Source: Paracoccus kondratievae (GTDB lineage: Bacteria > Pseudomonadota > Alphaproteobacteria > Rhodobacterales > Rhodobacteraceae). From it: a stretch of 64,000 nucleotides of DNA. The position numbers and the translations under genes are program-made. The first letter of the stretch is position 1; each line of letters begins with the position of its first letter. Below are positions 47,270-57,255 of the stretch, one piece after another. Location of the stretch: positions 735,001-799,000 of the forward strand of contig NZ_CP045072.1 of assembly GCF_009301415.1 (NCBI RefSeq). Reading direction: 5' to 3'. The notes under the pieces were generated by a model. That model had not been told where the DNA came from, searched no databases, and worked only from the letters and a program-made list of their open reading frames with translations.

Positions 47270-50200
47270 ACATTCCACGCTTTTTCGTTGACCGTCCCAT
47301 CTTCGCGGTCGTCCTGTCCGTGTTGATGCTGATCGGCGGAGGCCTGACGCTCCTGAAACTGCCATTGAGCGAATATCCGCAGGTGACCCCGCCGACGGTA
47401 CAAGTCACCGCAAGCTATCCAGGCGCCAGTCCCGAAGTGATTGCAGAAACGGTTGCCGCGCCGTTGGAGCAAGTGATCAATGGCGTCGAGAACATGCTCT
47501 ATATGAGCTCGCAGGCGGCGACCGATGGGCGCATGACGCTGACGGTGACCTTCCAGCAGGGCACCGATCCCGACATGGCGCAAATCCAGGTGCAGAACCG
47601 CGTCTCGCGCGCGCTTCCGCGTCTGCCGCAGGAGGTTCAGCGTATCGGCGTCGTGACGCAGAAGACCTCGCCCGACATCCTGATGGTCGTGCATCTCGTG
47701 TCGCCCGACGATCGCTATGATCCTCTCTACCTGTCGAACTTCGCCACGTTGCAGGTACGCGACCAGCTTGCGCGCCTGTCAGGTGTGGGTGACGTGCTCG
47801 TCTGGGGTGCTGGCGAGTATTCGATGCGGGTCTGGCTCGATCCGGCCAAGGTGGCAGCGCGCGGTCTGACCGCCTCAGACGTGGTGGCGGCAATTCAGGA
47901 GCAGAACGCCCAGGTGGCCGCAGGCTCGGTTGGTCAGCAGCCAGAAGCCTCGGCCGCGTTTCAGGTCACGGTCAACACGCTCGGCAGGCTTTCCAACGAG
48001 GAGCAGTTCGGCGACATCGTCGTCAAAACGGGCAGCGATGGCCAGGTTACCCGTTTGCACGATGTTGCCCGTATCGAGCTCGGCGCAGACGCCTACGCGC
48101 TGCGCAGTCTTCTCGACGGCAAACCGGCGCTGGCAATGCAGATCGTCCAGAGCCCGGGCGCCAACGCACTCGACGTGGCAAGTGCTGTTCGCGGCACCAT
48201 GGAAGAACTGCGGAAAAGCTTTCCCGAGGGAATAGAATACCGCATCGCCTACGATCCTACCGTCTTCGTCAAGGCTTCTCTGGAGGCCGTGGTGATGACG
48301 CTGCTTGAAGCCATCGTACTGGTCGTGATCGTCGTCGTGCTCTTCCTGCAGACATGGCGCGCTTCGATCATCCCTCTGGTCGCGGTACCGATATCGTTGG
48401 TCGGTACATTCGCGCTTATGTACATGTTCGGTTTCTCGCTGAACACATTGTCGCTGTTCGGCCTCGTGCTTTCGATCGGGATCGTGGTCGATGACGCCAT
48501 CGTGGTCGTCGAGAATGTCGAGCGTCACATCGCGCTTGGCGAAACGCCGAAGGAAGCGGCGCGCAAGGCCATGGACGAAGTGACCGGGCCAATCATTGCC
48601 ATTACGTCCGTTCTGTCGGCGGTGTTCATTCCGTCTGCATTCCTGTCCGGCCTGCAAGGCGAGTTCTATCGCCAGTTTGCTCTCACAATTGCAATCTCGA
48701 CCATCCTGTCGGCGGTCAACTCCCTCACTCTCTCTCCGGCGCTTGCAGGCGTGCTCCTAAAACCGCACCACGGAGAGGTGAAGCGTGATCTCCTGACCCG
48801 GGTTATTGATGGTCTGTTCGGCTGGTTCTTCAGGCTGTTCAACCGCTTCTTCGACATGGCTTCGAATGCCTATGTCTGGTCGGTGCGACGTGTTGTGAGG
48901 CTGAGCGCGCTCGTCCTGCTCGTCTATGCTGGTCTGCTGGGCACGACATGGATGGGGTTCCAGTCCGTACCCAGCGGATTTGTCCCAGCCCAGGATAAAT
49001 ACTACCTCGTCGGCATAGCCCAACTGCCTACCGGAGCATCCCTCGACCGGACCGAGGCGGTCGTCAAGGAAATGTCGGAGATCGCGCTCGCCGAACCGGG
49101 CGTGGAAAGTGTCGTCGCTTTCCCGGGTCTTTCGGTCAACGGCATGGTCAATATTCCCAATGCCGCCGTTATGTTCACGATGCTCAAGCCCTTTGACGAA
49201 CGCAAGGACCCCTCGATGTCTGCTTTCGCCATCGCAGGCCGCCTGATGGGCAAGTTCAGCCAGATACCTGATGGTTTCGCCGGCATCTTCCCGCCGCCAC
49301 CGGTTCCAGGCCTCGGCTCGACCGGTGGGTTCAAGATCCAGATCGAGGATCGGGCGGGGCTTGGCTTCGAGGCACTTGCCGCGGCGCAGGGCGCGATCAT
49401 GGGCAAAGCGATGCAAACACCGGAACTCGCTGGCATGCTTGCAAGCTTTCAGGTGAATGCGCCACAGGTGCAGGTGGATATCGACCGGGTGAAAGCCAAA
49501 TCGCAGGGGGTGCCGCTCAACACCATCTTCGAAACGTTGCAGGTCAACCTTGGCTCTCTTTACGTGAATGACTTCAATCGCTTTGGCCGGACCTATCGCG
49601 TGGTGGTCCAGGCGGATGCGCCATTCCGCATGCAGCCGGAAGACATTGGCCGACTGAAGGTGCGCAACGCGGCGGGAGAAATGATCCCATTGTCGACCCT
49701 GCTGACGATCAAGCACAGTTCGGGGCCTGATCGCGTCATGCATTACAACAGCTTCCCGTCGGCTGATATCAGCGGTGGCCCGGCGCCCGGCTACTCGTTT
49801 GGGCAAGCGACTGCAGCCATAGAACGGATCGCGTCGGAAACGTTGCCGCCCGGCATGGCCTTCGAGTGGACCGAGCTTGCCTATCAGGAGAAGCAGGCTG
49901 GAAACACTGCAATGTACATCTTCCCGCTGTCGGTTCTGCTCGCGTTTCTCATTCTCGCGGCGCAGTACAACAGCTGGTCGTTGCCGTTCGCTGTGTTGCT
50001 GATCGCGCCAATGGCATTGCTTTCGGCAATCGCCGGGGTCTGGTTCACTGGCGGCGACAACAACATCTTCACGCAGATCGGCTTTGTGGTGCTGGTTGGC
50101 TTAGCCGCCAAGAACGCTATCCTGATCGTGGAGTTCGCGCGAGCGAAGGAAGATGAAGGCGTCGATCCATTGAATGCCGTGCTTGAAGCAGCCCGGCTTC

Positions 50201-50445
50201 GCCTGCGGCCGATCCTGATGACATCACTCGCATTCATCGCCGGTGTCGTTCCACTTGTCATCGCAACCGGCGCCGGCGCCGAAATGCGGCATGTCATGGG
50301 CATTGCCGTATTCGCCGGCATGCTCGGCGTCACACTCTTCGGCCTGCTCCTGACGCCAGTCTTCTACGTCGCCGTGCGGAAACTCGGGCAGCGACGCGAG
50401 AAAGGCCAAAGCGGCGACGGGGCGGTCCTGGAACAGCAACAATAA
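47266..50445 (+). CDS. RND efflux permease, HAE1 (AcrB/MexF-like) family
   Basis: 1059 aa, starting NIPRFFVDRPIFAVVLSVLM with 12 membrane segments and two large periplasmic loops. The proton-relay region GIVVDDAIVVVENVERH carries the conserved Asp pair in segment 4, and segment 10 has GLAAKNAILIVEFA with Lys. These mark the drug-exporting HAE1 group. The metal-exporting CusA group has a Met triad I do not see. Thus a drug-type pump sits behind a copper-type promoter. Substrate unknown. Confidence 0.94.
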   Translation: MNIPRFFVDRPIFAVVLSVLMLIGGGLTLLKLPLSEYPQVTPPTVQVTASYPGASPEVIAETVAAPLEQVINGVENMLYMSSQAATDGRMTLTVTFQQGTDPDMAQIQVQNRVSRALPRLPQEVQRIGVVTQKTSPDILMVVHLVSPDDRYDPLYLSNFATLQVRDQLARLSGVGDVLVWGAGEYSMRVWLDPAKVAARGLTASDVVAAIQEQNAQVAAGSVGQQPEASAAFQVTVNTLGRLSNEEQFGDIVVKTGSDGQVTRLHDVARIELGADAYALRSLLDGKPALAMQIVQSPGANALDVASAVRGTMEELRKSFPEGIEYRIAYDPTVFVKASLEAVVMTLLEAIVLVVIVVVLFLQTWRASIIPLVAVPISLVGTFALMYMFGFSLNTLSLFGLVLSIGIVVDDAIVVVENVERHIALGETPKEAARKAMDEVTGPIIAITSVLSAVFIPSAFLSGLQGEFYRQFALTIAISTILSAVNSLTLSPALAGVLLKPHHGEVKRDLLTRVIDGLFGWFFRLFNRFFDMASNAYVWSVRRVVRLSALVLLVYAGLLGTTWMGFQSVPSGFVPAQDKYYLVGIAQLPTGASLDRTEAVVKEMSEIALAEPGVESVVAFPGLSVNGMVNIPNAAVMFTMLKPFDERKDPSMSAFAIAGRLMGKFSQIPDGFAGIFPPPPVPGLGSTGGFKIQIEDRAGLGFEALAAAQGAIMGKAMQTPELAGMLASFQVNAPQVQVDIDRVKAKSQGVPLNTIFETLQVNLGSLYVNDFNRFGRTYRVVVQADAPFRMQPEDIGRLKVRNAAGEMIPLSTLLTIKHSSGPDRVMHYNSFPSADISGGPAPGYSFGQATAAIERIASETLPPGMAFEWTELAYQEKQAGNTAMYIFPLSVLLAFLILAAQYNSWSLPFAVLLIAPMALLSAIAGVWFTGGDNNIFTQIGFVVLVGLAAKNAILIVEFARAKEDEGVDPLNAVLEAARLRLRPILMTSLAFIAGVVPLVIATGAGAEMRHVMGIAVFAGMLGVTLFGLLLTPVFYVAVRKLGQRREKGQSGDGAVLEQQQ

Positions 50446-50490
50446 ACAACAGCGATCGCATTCAGTCGGGTCACATGACCGGATGACCGA

Positions 50491-51104
50491 GTGCGATCGC
50501 TCCCAGGATCAAAATCAATTCAGATGCGCTGGAAGACTAATCACAGCGGAACACGCCACGCTGCCCATATTCAACCTAGCGTAGATCTAGTGAGAAACTT
50601 TGTGAAAACCATCAACTATGCTGCGCCGTTCGCATTGTTACTTCTTGCGGGCTGCGTCACCGGCCCCGATCATAAAACACCACAGATTGCCTGGCCGGGA
50701 ACGTTCGGGGAAGGCTCTACGGTCAGCAATGACGAAGTCGCGCTGGCTGCATGGTAGAATGCATTCGGCGATACGCGCCTCGATCGCTACGTCGCCCCGG
50801 GACTGAAACAGAATTTAACGGTGAAGCAGGTGATCGAGAGGATCAATCAGGCACAGGCCGATGTCATTGTTGCTGGCTCTGGATCTCTTCCCAGCCTGAT
50901 AGCATCCGCCAGCAACACCACCAGCGAGCAGGAGGGCAGTCTGTTCAACGCCGATCAACCCATGAAGAACGTCACTGCCGGCGGACTTGGCGTCAGTTGG
51001 CTTGTCGACTTCTTCGGGCAATATCGTCGCGCAAAAGAAAGTGCTTCCGCGTCGCTCGATGCGGCCTATGCGAGCGTTGATATCCAGCGCCTGGCATTTC
51101 GCAA
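50491..51104 (+). pseudogene. outer-membrane factor (OprM/NodT type), broken by an amber codon and truncated
   Basis: A lipoprotein signal (FALLLLAGC) and GPDHKTPQIAWPGTF are the start of an outer-membrane efflux lipoprotein. At 50755-50757 a TAG replaces what is normally the second Trp before NAFGDTRLDRYVAPGLKQNL; reading continues in the same frame through QVIERINQAQADVIVAGSGS and VSWLVDFFGQYRRAKESASA to LAF at about 51104, where homology stops. About three quarters of the gene is missing. It was the third gene of the RND operon, so the pump must now borrow another outer-membrane channel. Confidence 0.85.
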
Positions 51105-51174
51105 TCCCGCCTCGCCAGGGTTCCCCGAACCAGTGGCGGAACCTGGCTCGATCTGGCGAAGTGGCAGCCCCAAC

Positions 51175-51368
51175 AGAACCCGCACCATCAGGCAGAATTG
51201 GGTCGCGGCATCGCTCAACACCGGCGGTCGGCCGTTGCGACCGACCTTCGGCGCGGGCCACGTCATGTCCCGGTCCAGCCAGATCAGCAGGGAACCGCGC
51301 CGCTTCAGGGCCTCGTTGCAACTCCTCCAGTCCGTCGTTCGAGAGCGGGCAGGGGCAGGTCCCGTCAT
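51175..51368 (-). mobile_element. N-terminal fragment of an IS5-family (IS903-like) transposase
   Basis: The minus frame from 51368 reads TTDWRSCNEALKRRGSLLIW then LDRDMTWPAPKVGRNGRPPV and FCLMVRVLLGLPLRQ, matching the N-terminus of IS5/IS903-type transposases (NW..YN.AL..RGS). Homology ends near 51175 and no catalytic DDE region remains. Its position next to the truncated outer-membrane gene suggests that insertion and deletion of this IS removed the rest of that gene. Confidence 0.72.
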
Positions 51369-51517
51369 CTCAGACCGTTAACCCGTGGATTACTCCTGTG
51401 AAGCCTGATCGGGCGCGACTTCTCAGACAACGCCCTTTGTCAGTGCCTTGGTGCCTGCCCGTGCTGGCGTAATGCCTTCAGGAAGAGGGCCGCGGCTTCG
51501 GGTTGACTGATATGTGC

Positions 51518-52004
51518 CTAAGCCTTCCCAATGATACGTGCCTGGCTCTTGATTCCGTTGCGCACCCCCCACCAGATCCCGGCCCGTAGGAGCAGGAACT
51601 CAAGCAGGATGATACCGACAACCGCCCCGATAATAATCGGACGATCACCTCCGTTAAACTCTCGGGTGAGTTGCTGCACCTGTTCCAGGGCCGATACCAG
51701 CAGCGCGACGATGCCAAGCTGAATGGCTACGGTTGCAATCGTCAGCAGCAGAGCCAGCTTCCATTTTCGTGCGGATGAAGGATCGGCCTTTTCCCGATTA
51801 TACCAGAACGTCCCGGTGATGACGGCCGAAACCACCATCAGGATAATTCCCATTGAATTGTTGTCCGGGAATGGTGTGTCGAAATAGGCCTCGACTACAT
51901 AGGCCAAGATATAAAAAAGGCTGACCCCCCCCGATGAATGTGCCCAGATAGACGACCAGTAGCATTAACAGGGAAGTAGGGCGCGGCACAGAAGCAGTTG
52001 CCAT
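51518..52004 (-). pseudogene. ABZJ_00895-like small membrane protein, frameshifted in an 8-C run
   Basis: From ATG at 52004 the frame reads MATASVPRPTSLLMLLVVYL then GTFIGGG and loses register at the C-run 51925-51932. The rest continues in another frame as AYVVEAYFDTPFPDNNSMGI with three further membrane segments to the stop at 51518. Six or nine C instead of eight would give one protein of about 160 aa with four membrane segments. The family name is by recollection of layout. The run could be a slip-prone switch, a mutation or a base-calling error. Confidence 0.6.
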
Positions 52005-52583
52005 GAAAAACCTCACGAGGGAAAACCTGTAAAAACTACGCGCACAAATTTGTGGCAAAGCCAAGATGCGTCTTCGATCAAGATACTGAATGATTTTGCG
52101 CAGGCGAATCTGGGGCAGGTGGATGTGGCCCGTCCCGGACCTTTTCTCTGCTGTTGAGGAGAGTTCGGCATGCTTGAAGACGGACAATGAAGCGAACGAG
52201 ATTCGCAGGCGAACAAATGCTGGATCTGGCCGTGATGAAGGGGTTTGGTTCAAAGATGGTGTGCAGGCGCAGGGTATTTTGTTCCTCTGCCAGTGCACAA
52301 GCCGTTTCGACCACCTTGATCCCGTGATCTTGGACCGGCAGACGCAGATCGGCTACCTCCCCTGCCTTTGCCAGCTGCGTAATGCGCCCTGATCCGGTCC
52401 ATGGCCTCAGGCAATTGCCGGTCCACCAAGTGAGCGCCGTCGCGTAGGGCACCGGGCTTGCGATCCGCCAGGGTGCCCTTCAGCCGGGGCAGATCGTGCT
52501 GGGTCTATTCAGCTCGCCGTTCAAAAAGGGCTTGCCAGACATTTATGATGCATCATATATCATATGGGGTGGGAGGAGAGATC
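52005..52583. other. decayed intergenic region ending in the promoter/operator of the uptake operon
   Basis: No intact gene. A minus-strand frame around 52080-52450 contains protein-like stretches (AKAGEVADLRLPVQDHGIKV, ETACALAEEQNTLRLHTIFE) in two registers, so it may be a worn-out gene that I cannot name. At 52545-52556 is the perfect palindrome atgatgcatcat, overlapping atcatatatcat (52552-52563), close to the start of the uptake operon. This repeats the motif before the transketolase gene and is read as a GntR operator. Confidence 0.6.
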
Positions 52584-53705
52584 ATGAAGCTTATTTCTAT
52601 CTTGGCGCTTGCGGTGTGCACGACGCTGCCAGCCTTTGCGCAAGAGGCCGCGTTCCTTGCGCAAGCTGCCGGGCATGAGGCACCGTTCAGGATTGGCTAT
52701 TCCAATGGCTTCATCGGCAATGCCTGGCGAGCGCAGCATATCAGCGACATTGAGGAGGTCTCGCGTGAGCTCAAGGCTGACGGTGACTTCGAGGGTGTAG
52801 TGATCGTGAACTCGACCAGCGGCACCAGCGGTCAGATCGCGCAGATCAACTCGCTGATCGCTCAAGGGGTCGATGCGCTGGTCGTCAATCCAGTATCCGG
52901 CGAACCGCTGAAGCCGATCCTGGCGCGCGCCGCTGCGGCGGGGGTGTTAGTCGTGGTCGTGGATAACCCCATTGATTTGCCTCAGGTGCTGAACGTGCCG
53001 CTGAACCATACGCAATATTGGCAGATCGAGACGGAATGGCTGGTCGAGACCATTGGCGACAAGGGCAACATCGTTGCTATCGAAGGTCTGCCCGGAGCCA
53101 CAGCCAGCGACTGGCGTGTGCGCGCGCGTGATGCCGTGTTGGAGCGGCATCCCGACGTGAAGCTTTTGGCCTCGGTTTCGGGGGGCTGGGATCAGGCGCA
53201 GGCGCGTGAGGCGATGGCGGGCCTGCTGGCCGCGCATGGCGATGCCATTGATGGCGTGCTGATCCAGGAGGTGATGAACGAAGGAGCTTTGCGCGCCTTT
53301 ACCGTTGCCGGAAAGCCTTTGGTGCCGCTGACGGGTGACTATGTCCATTCGTTCCTAAAGCTGTGGAAGGAAACACCGGAGCTGCAAAGTATTGTCGTGG
53401 CGAACCCACCCGGTGTAGGTGCCGATGCGGTGCGTATTACAGCCGAGCTATTGCGCGGCAACAAGTTGAAGGATGGGGTGCTTGAACCCAATCCGCTGAA
53501 TCCCGATCTGCCCAATGCGCTTGTCATCTCTGAACCCTACGTGATCGAGCGCGAGGCGAATACCCAGCGGTCCTGGTGTAGCGAGGCGACGAAATGCATC
53601 TCGCTGGACGAGGCGCTGGAGCTGCTCAAGGGCAAATCCGACAGCCATTCTCTCGACAGCTACATGTCGGCTGAGGAGATTCGCGCGCGCTACTTCCAGA
53701 ATTGA
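52584..53705 (+). CDS. sugar ABC transporter substrate-binding protein (ribose/CUT2 class)
   Basis: 373 aa from ATG at 52584 (aggagag 6 bases upstream). Signal peptide MKLISILALAVCTTLPAFAQ. The fold follows periplasmic binding protein type I (IGYSNGFIGNAWRAQHISDI, SLIAQGVDALVVNPVSGEPL, DNPIDLPQVL), the ribose/xylose cluster. It captures the substrate in the periplasm and heads the operon. The C-terminal extension has a paired Cys (WCSEATKC) that may form a disulfide. The ligand cannot be told from sequence. Confidence 0.9.
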   Translation: MKLISILALAVCTTLPAFAQEAAFLAQAAGHEAPFRIGYSNGFIGNAWRAQHISDIEEVSRELKADGDFEGVVIVNSTSGTSGQIAQINSLIAQGVDALVVNPVSGEPLKPILARAAAAGVLVVVVDNPIDLPQVLNVPLNHTQYWQIETEWLVETIGDKGNIVAIEGLPGATASDWRVRARDAVLERHPDVKLLASVSGGWDQAQAREAMAGLLAAHGDAIDGVLIQEVMNEGALRAFTVAGKPLVPLTGDYVHSFLKLWKETPELQSIVVANPPGVGADAVRITAELLRGNKLKDGVLEPNPLNPDLPNALVISEPYVIEREANTQRSWCSEATKCISLDEALELLKGKSDSHSLDSYMSAEEIRARYFQN

Positions 53706-53776
53706 TTGCCCGATGCCTGTGACGGGCAGTTCTGTTCCGGCACCGGCATCGTGAACCGCTGCGACAGGGAGGAGAC

Positions 53777-55261
53777 ATGTCGCTGATTATCCAGAAGGTT
53801 ACCAAAACTTACGGCCCGGTCACCGCCGTCAATGAGGTGTCCCTGTCCGTCGCGCCGGGTGAGTGTCGGGCGCTATATGGTGGCAACGGTTCGGGGAAAA
53901 GCACGATTGCGAATATGGTTGCCGGGGTGGTGGCACCAGACAGCGGTCGAATCGAGATCGACGGCAGGCCGCTAGAATCCGTCACTCCCCGATACGCGCG
54001 GGCGTTAGGGATTGGCATCACCTTTCAGGAACTTAGCCTGATGCCCGCGCTTAGCGGGGCCGAAAACGCCTTGTTGGGTGATCTGCCGGTTCGGGCGGGC
54101 CTGCTGCTCAATCAGGATAAGATGCGCGCACGGGCGGCAGAGCAGCTTGCCCCTATCGGGCTGGATCGTCTTGCAGCGTTGCGTGTCGATCTGTTGCAGA
54201 CCGGGCAGAAATACCTGTTGGAATTGGCCAAGGCTCTGTATTTGCGCCCGAAATACATAATCATTGACGAGTTGACGACGACGCTGCATGCCTCTGAGGT
54301 CGAGCTGTTTTCTCGTCTGCTGAGCTGGCATCTGGTTCAGGGCGGCGGCGCGCTGTTCGTGTCGCACCGCTTGGATGAACTGCGGCGGTTTTGCTCGACC
54401 ATCTCGGTTTTGCGAAACGGTGAACTGGTCGCTGAGGGGGCCTTGGCTGATGCCTCTGACCGGCAGCTCATCGAATGGGCCGGAGGGGCAGAGCAAGCAT
54501 CTCCGGTTCCGGTCACACAGGATCGCGAAGCAGAAACGGCGCTGAAGGTCCTGAACCTGCGCCTGGATCCTGTTTCCCCGCCGTTGAACCTGCACTGTGG
54601 CAAGGGTGAGATTCTGGGCTTGGGCGGTTTGCCGGGGCAGGGGCAAAAGGCGCTGCTGCGTGTTTTGGCCGGACTTGGCAATCCCGCTGGTCCTGTTGAG
54701 CTAAAGCTAAATGGCAGGGATTTGCCGCTGGCGTCGCCAGTGGCCAGCGCGGCCGCAGGTGTGGCCTTTGTCACCGGCGATCGGGATGAGGCTGCGATGG
54801 GCATACGCAGCATTCGTGAGAATATGATTGCTCCATTCCTTGCCCGTCCTGGCGCCTCCATCCCGAACAGAGATGCTCTGACGCGGGCGCTGGCCCGGCT
54901 CTCGACGCGTTATGCCGGCCTTGATCGCCCGATCAACTCGCTTTCCGGCGGGAATCAGCAAAAGGTTCTGGTCGCGCGCTGCCTCCTGGCTCAGCCAGCC
55001 CTCTTGGTCGCCGAGGATGCCACGAAAGGCATTGATGTGGCCGCGCGTGCCGATGTTCATCGCCTGCTGCGCGAGATGGCGCAAGAGTGGGGAACGGCAG
55101 TTCTGGTCACCTCCTCGGACGATCTGGAGCTGGTCGAGCTTTGCGACCGGGTGCTGGTCATGGAGGGACAGTCGGTTCGGGCCGAGCTGAGCCGCCGCAA
55201 AGGCAACCTCAGCGTCGACAACCTTGTCGCCGCCTATATGACGCAGGAGCAAGCGGCATGA
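53777..55261 (+). CDS. sugar ABC transporter ATP-binding protein (RbsA-like, two ABC domains)
   Basis: 494 aa. Domain 1 has Walker A GGNGSGKST (residues 35-43) and Walker B IIIDELTTTLHASE but a degenerate signature (LLQTGQKYLLELAKAL). Domain 2 has a degenerate Walker A (LPGQGQKALL) but a good signature LSGGNQQKVLVAR (near 388) and Walker B LLVAEDATKGIDV. This asymmetry is the norm in CUT2 ATPases. It powers the two permeases that follow; its stop overlaps the first by 4 bp. Confidence 0.92.
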   Translation: MSLIIQKVTKTYGPVTAVNEVSLSVAPGECRALYGGNGSGKSTIANMVAGVVAPDSGRIEIDGRPLESVTPRYARALGIGITFQELSLMPALSGAENALLGDLPVRAGLLLNQDKMRARAAEQLAPIGLDRLAALRVDLLQTGQKYLLELAKALYLRPKYIIIDELTTTLHASEVELFSRLLSWHLVQGGGALFVSHRLDELRRFCSTISVLRNGELVAEGALADASDRQLIEWAGGAEQASPVPVTQDREAETALKVLNLRLDPVSPPLNLHCGKGEILGLGGLPGQGQKALLRVLAGLGNPAGPVELKLNGRDLPLASPVASAAAGVAFVTGDRDEAAMGIRSIRENMIAPFLARPGASIPNRDALTRALARLSTRYAGLDRPINSLSGGNQQKVLVARCLLAQPALLVAEDATKGIDVAARADVHRLLREMAQEWGTAVLVTSSDDLELVELCDRVLVMEGQSVRAELSRRKGNLSVDNLVAAYMTQEQAA

Positions 55262-56265
55262 TCCCCGCCGAGACAATCCGTCCGACACCCATCTGGGCGC
55301 ACTCCGCCTTTCCTGCACTGGTTCTGGTGACGATCAGTATGGGACTGGCGCTGGTTCTGAATCCTGGTCTTCTGTCCCCTTTCGGGCTGATCGGCTGGTC
55401 GGCATCGCAGATCGGTCTGTGGATCGCGGTGCTGGCGCAGGCAATGGTTATCATCGGGCGCAGCATTGATCTGTCCGTTGGTGCCGCGATCAGCCTTTTG
55501 AATGTGGTCGCTGTTACATTGGCCGGGCTGGGTTGTTCGACACTTGCGGTGATCGCGCTGGTGCTGTTGGCGGGACTGGCCGTCGGGACGGTAAATGGAC
55601 TGCTGGTAGGATATCTGCGACTGAATCCGTTGCTTGCCACTTTCAGCATGTCGTTTGTCCTGCTGGGGCTGGCCTTGCAGATCCAGCCCGCTCCCGGAGG
55701 ATCGGTCGCTTTTGAAGCCGTCGCGGTGATGAATGGCGCCACTTGGGGCTGCCCGAACGCACTTGTCGCGCTGGGGCTGATGCTGCTGTTGTGGCGCGTG
55801 CTGACGGCTAGTCGCTTCATGTTGCTTTTGCGGGCCGTCGGCTCTGATCCAGCTCGGGCATTCAATTCTGGTGTGCCCGTTGGCAGAGTGCGCGCGCAGG
55901 CTTTCGCCATTGCCGGGATCATCAACGCGGTCGCGGCGCTGTGCCTGACCTACGCGGTCGGTTCGGGCGATCCGTTGCTGGCGCAACCATACACGCTGCT
56001 TACCATTGCCGGGGCAATCATCGGCGGTGTGTCGCTGGCCGGAGGTGAGGGCACCGGTCCTGGGGCGGTTCTGGGGGTCATGTTCATTGGCATCGCGGCC
56101 GAACTGGCGCTGGGCGCGGGGGTTTCACCGTTCTATCAGCAGTCGATCGTCGGGCTGATCCTGCTGCTGGGGTTGGTCGGCGTGGTGCTGTTTGGAAACT
56201 GGACCCGGCGTCTGCGGCGCGAAGCCATCATCAGAAAATTGCAACTCAGCCAAAAGGCCGCGTGA
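55258..56265 (+). CDS. sugar ABC transporter permease (CUT2), first
   Basis: 335 aa from the ATG inside the ATPase stop. Eight to ten membrane segments with the CUT2 motif QAMVIIGRSIDLSVGAAISL and the EAA-like loop SDPARAFNSGVPVGRVRAQA. Forms the inner-membrane pore with the next gene. Membrane core of the RbsC/XylH type. Confidence 0.92.
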   Translation: MIPAETIRPTPIWAHSAFPALVLVTISMGLALVLNPGLLSPFGLIGWSASQIGLWIAVLAQAMVIIGRSIDLSVGAAISLLNVVAVTLAGLGCSTLAVIALVLLAGLAVGTVNGLLVGYLRLNPLLATFSMSFVLLGLALQIQPAPGGSVAFEAVAVMNGATWGCPNALVALGLMLLLWRVLTASRFMLLLRAVGSDPARAFNSGVPVGRVRAQAFAIAGIINAVAALCLTYAVGSGDPLLAQPYTLLTIAGAIIGGVSLAGGEGTGPGAVLGVMFIGIAAELALGAGVSPFYQQSIVGLILLLGLVGVVLFGNWTRRLRREAIIRKLQLSQKAA

Positions 56266-57245
56266 TGTCCAGTCTGACCGGAACCGATATGCCGCAACGC
56301 TTGTCTCTTGCCGCGAGTTTGCGAGGGTTGCCCCACGCAGCGCCGCTGGCCGTCATCGCCGGGTTATGCCTTGCCGGCGCCATGATCAATCCGGGTTTTC
56401 TGACTCAGGGCAATATCGTGGGCGTCCTTGCCGCGGCCGCCATGCTCGCACTTGCCAGCGCCGGGCAGACGCTGGTGATCCTGTCGGGTAATCAGGGCTA
56501 TGACCTCTCAGTCGGCTCGGTCATGACGATTTCGGCGTTGCTCGTGTCGGGGATCGCCGGAGCATCCGACGCGGCCTTGCCGCAGGCCGCGCTGCTTGCG
56601 CTGGCGGTAGGTGCCTTGGTTGGGTTGCTGAACGGGCTGGGTGTGCATTTTCTGAAGCTCTATCCGTTGATTGTCACGCTGGGTGTCTCATTCGCGGTCG
56701 AGGGGATCGGCCTTGTCTATGCCCAGACCCGAGCTCCCTCGCTGCCGGGATCGGTGCTTGAGACGCTGGGCGTCGGCAGTATCATGGGCCTGCCTTGGGT
56801 GGTTGTCATGGCCTTGCTGGTGGCGCTGGGGCTAACGCTCATGCTGCGCCGGTCTCGTTTTGGCCAGATGTTGTATATGGTCGGTGCAAACACCCGTGCG
56901 GCACGGGCAGCGGGGGTGCCTGTGGCCCGCATCCTTATCGGAACCTATTTGCTGAGCGGCCTGCTGTCGGCCTTTGCGGGCATCCTGCTTTATGGCTTTG
57001 CGGGCAGCGTCAACCTGTCGCTGGGCGCCCCCTATACCATGATGTCGGTTACGGCCGTCGTCATTGGTGGTGCCTCTTTGGCCGGGGGGCGGGGCAGCTA
57101 TATCGGCACCTGCCTGGGTGCACTGATCTTTGCCGTCCTGACCAACTTGCTGATTTCATTTGGGTTTGGGGTTGCGCTTCGCTACGTCGTCAGCGGCCTG
57201 GTTTTGCTGGTCGTGCTTTCCGTGACCTCGCGCGAGAAGTTTTGA
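56265..57245 (+). CDS. sugar ABC transporter permease (CUT2), second
   Basis: 326 aa from ATG at 56265 (a GTG at 56262 is also possible). Membrane segments and the motifs QTLVILSGNQGYDLSVGSVM and GANTRAARAAGVPVARILIG mark it as an RbsC-type permease distinct from its neighbour. Two different permeases make this a heterodimeric channel rather than the RbsC homodimer. Start overlaps the stop of the first. Confidence 0.92.
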   Translation: MSSLTGTDMPQRLSLAASLRGLPHAAPLAVIAGLCLAGAMINPGFLTQGNIVGVLAAAAMLALASAGQTLVILSGNQGYDLSVGSVMTISALLVSGIAGASDAALPQAALLALAVGALVGLLNGLGVHFLKLYPLIVTLGVSFAVEGIGLVYAQTRAPSLPGSVLETLGVGSIMGLPWVVVMALLVALGLTLMLRRSRFGQMLYMVGANTRAARAAGVPVARILIGTYLLSGLLSAFAGILLYGFAGSVNLSLGAPYTMMSVTAVVIGGASLAGGRGSYIGTCLGALIFAVLTNLLISFGFGVALRYVVSGLVLLVVLSVTSREKF

Positions 57246-57255
57246 GGAGGAGTAT

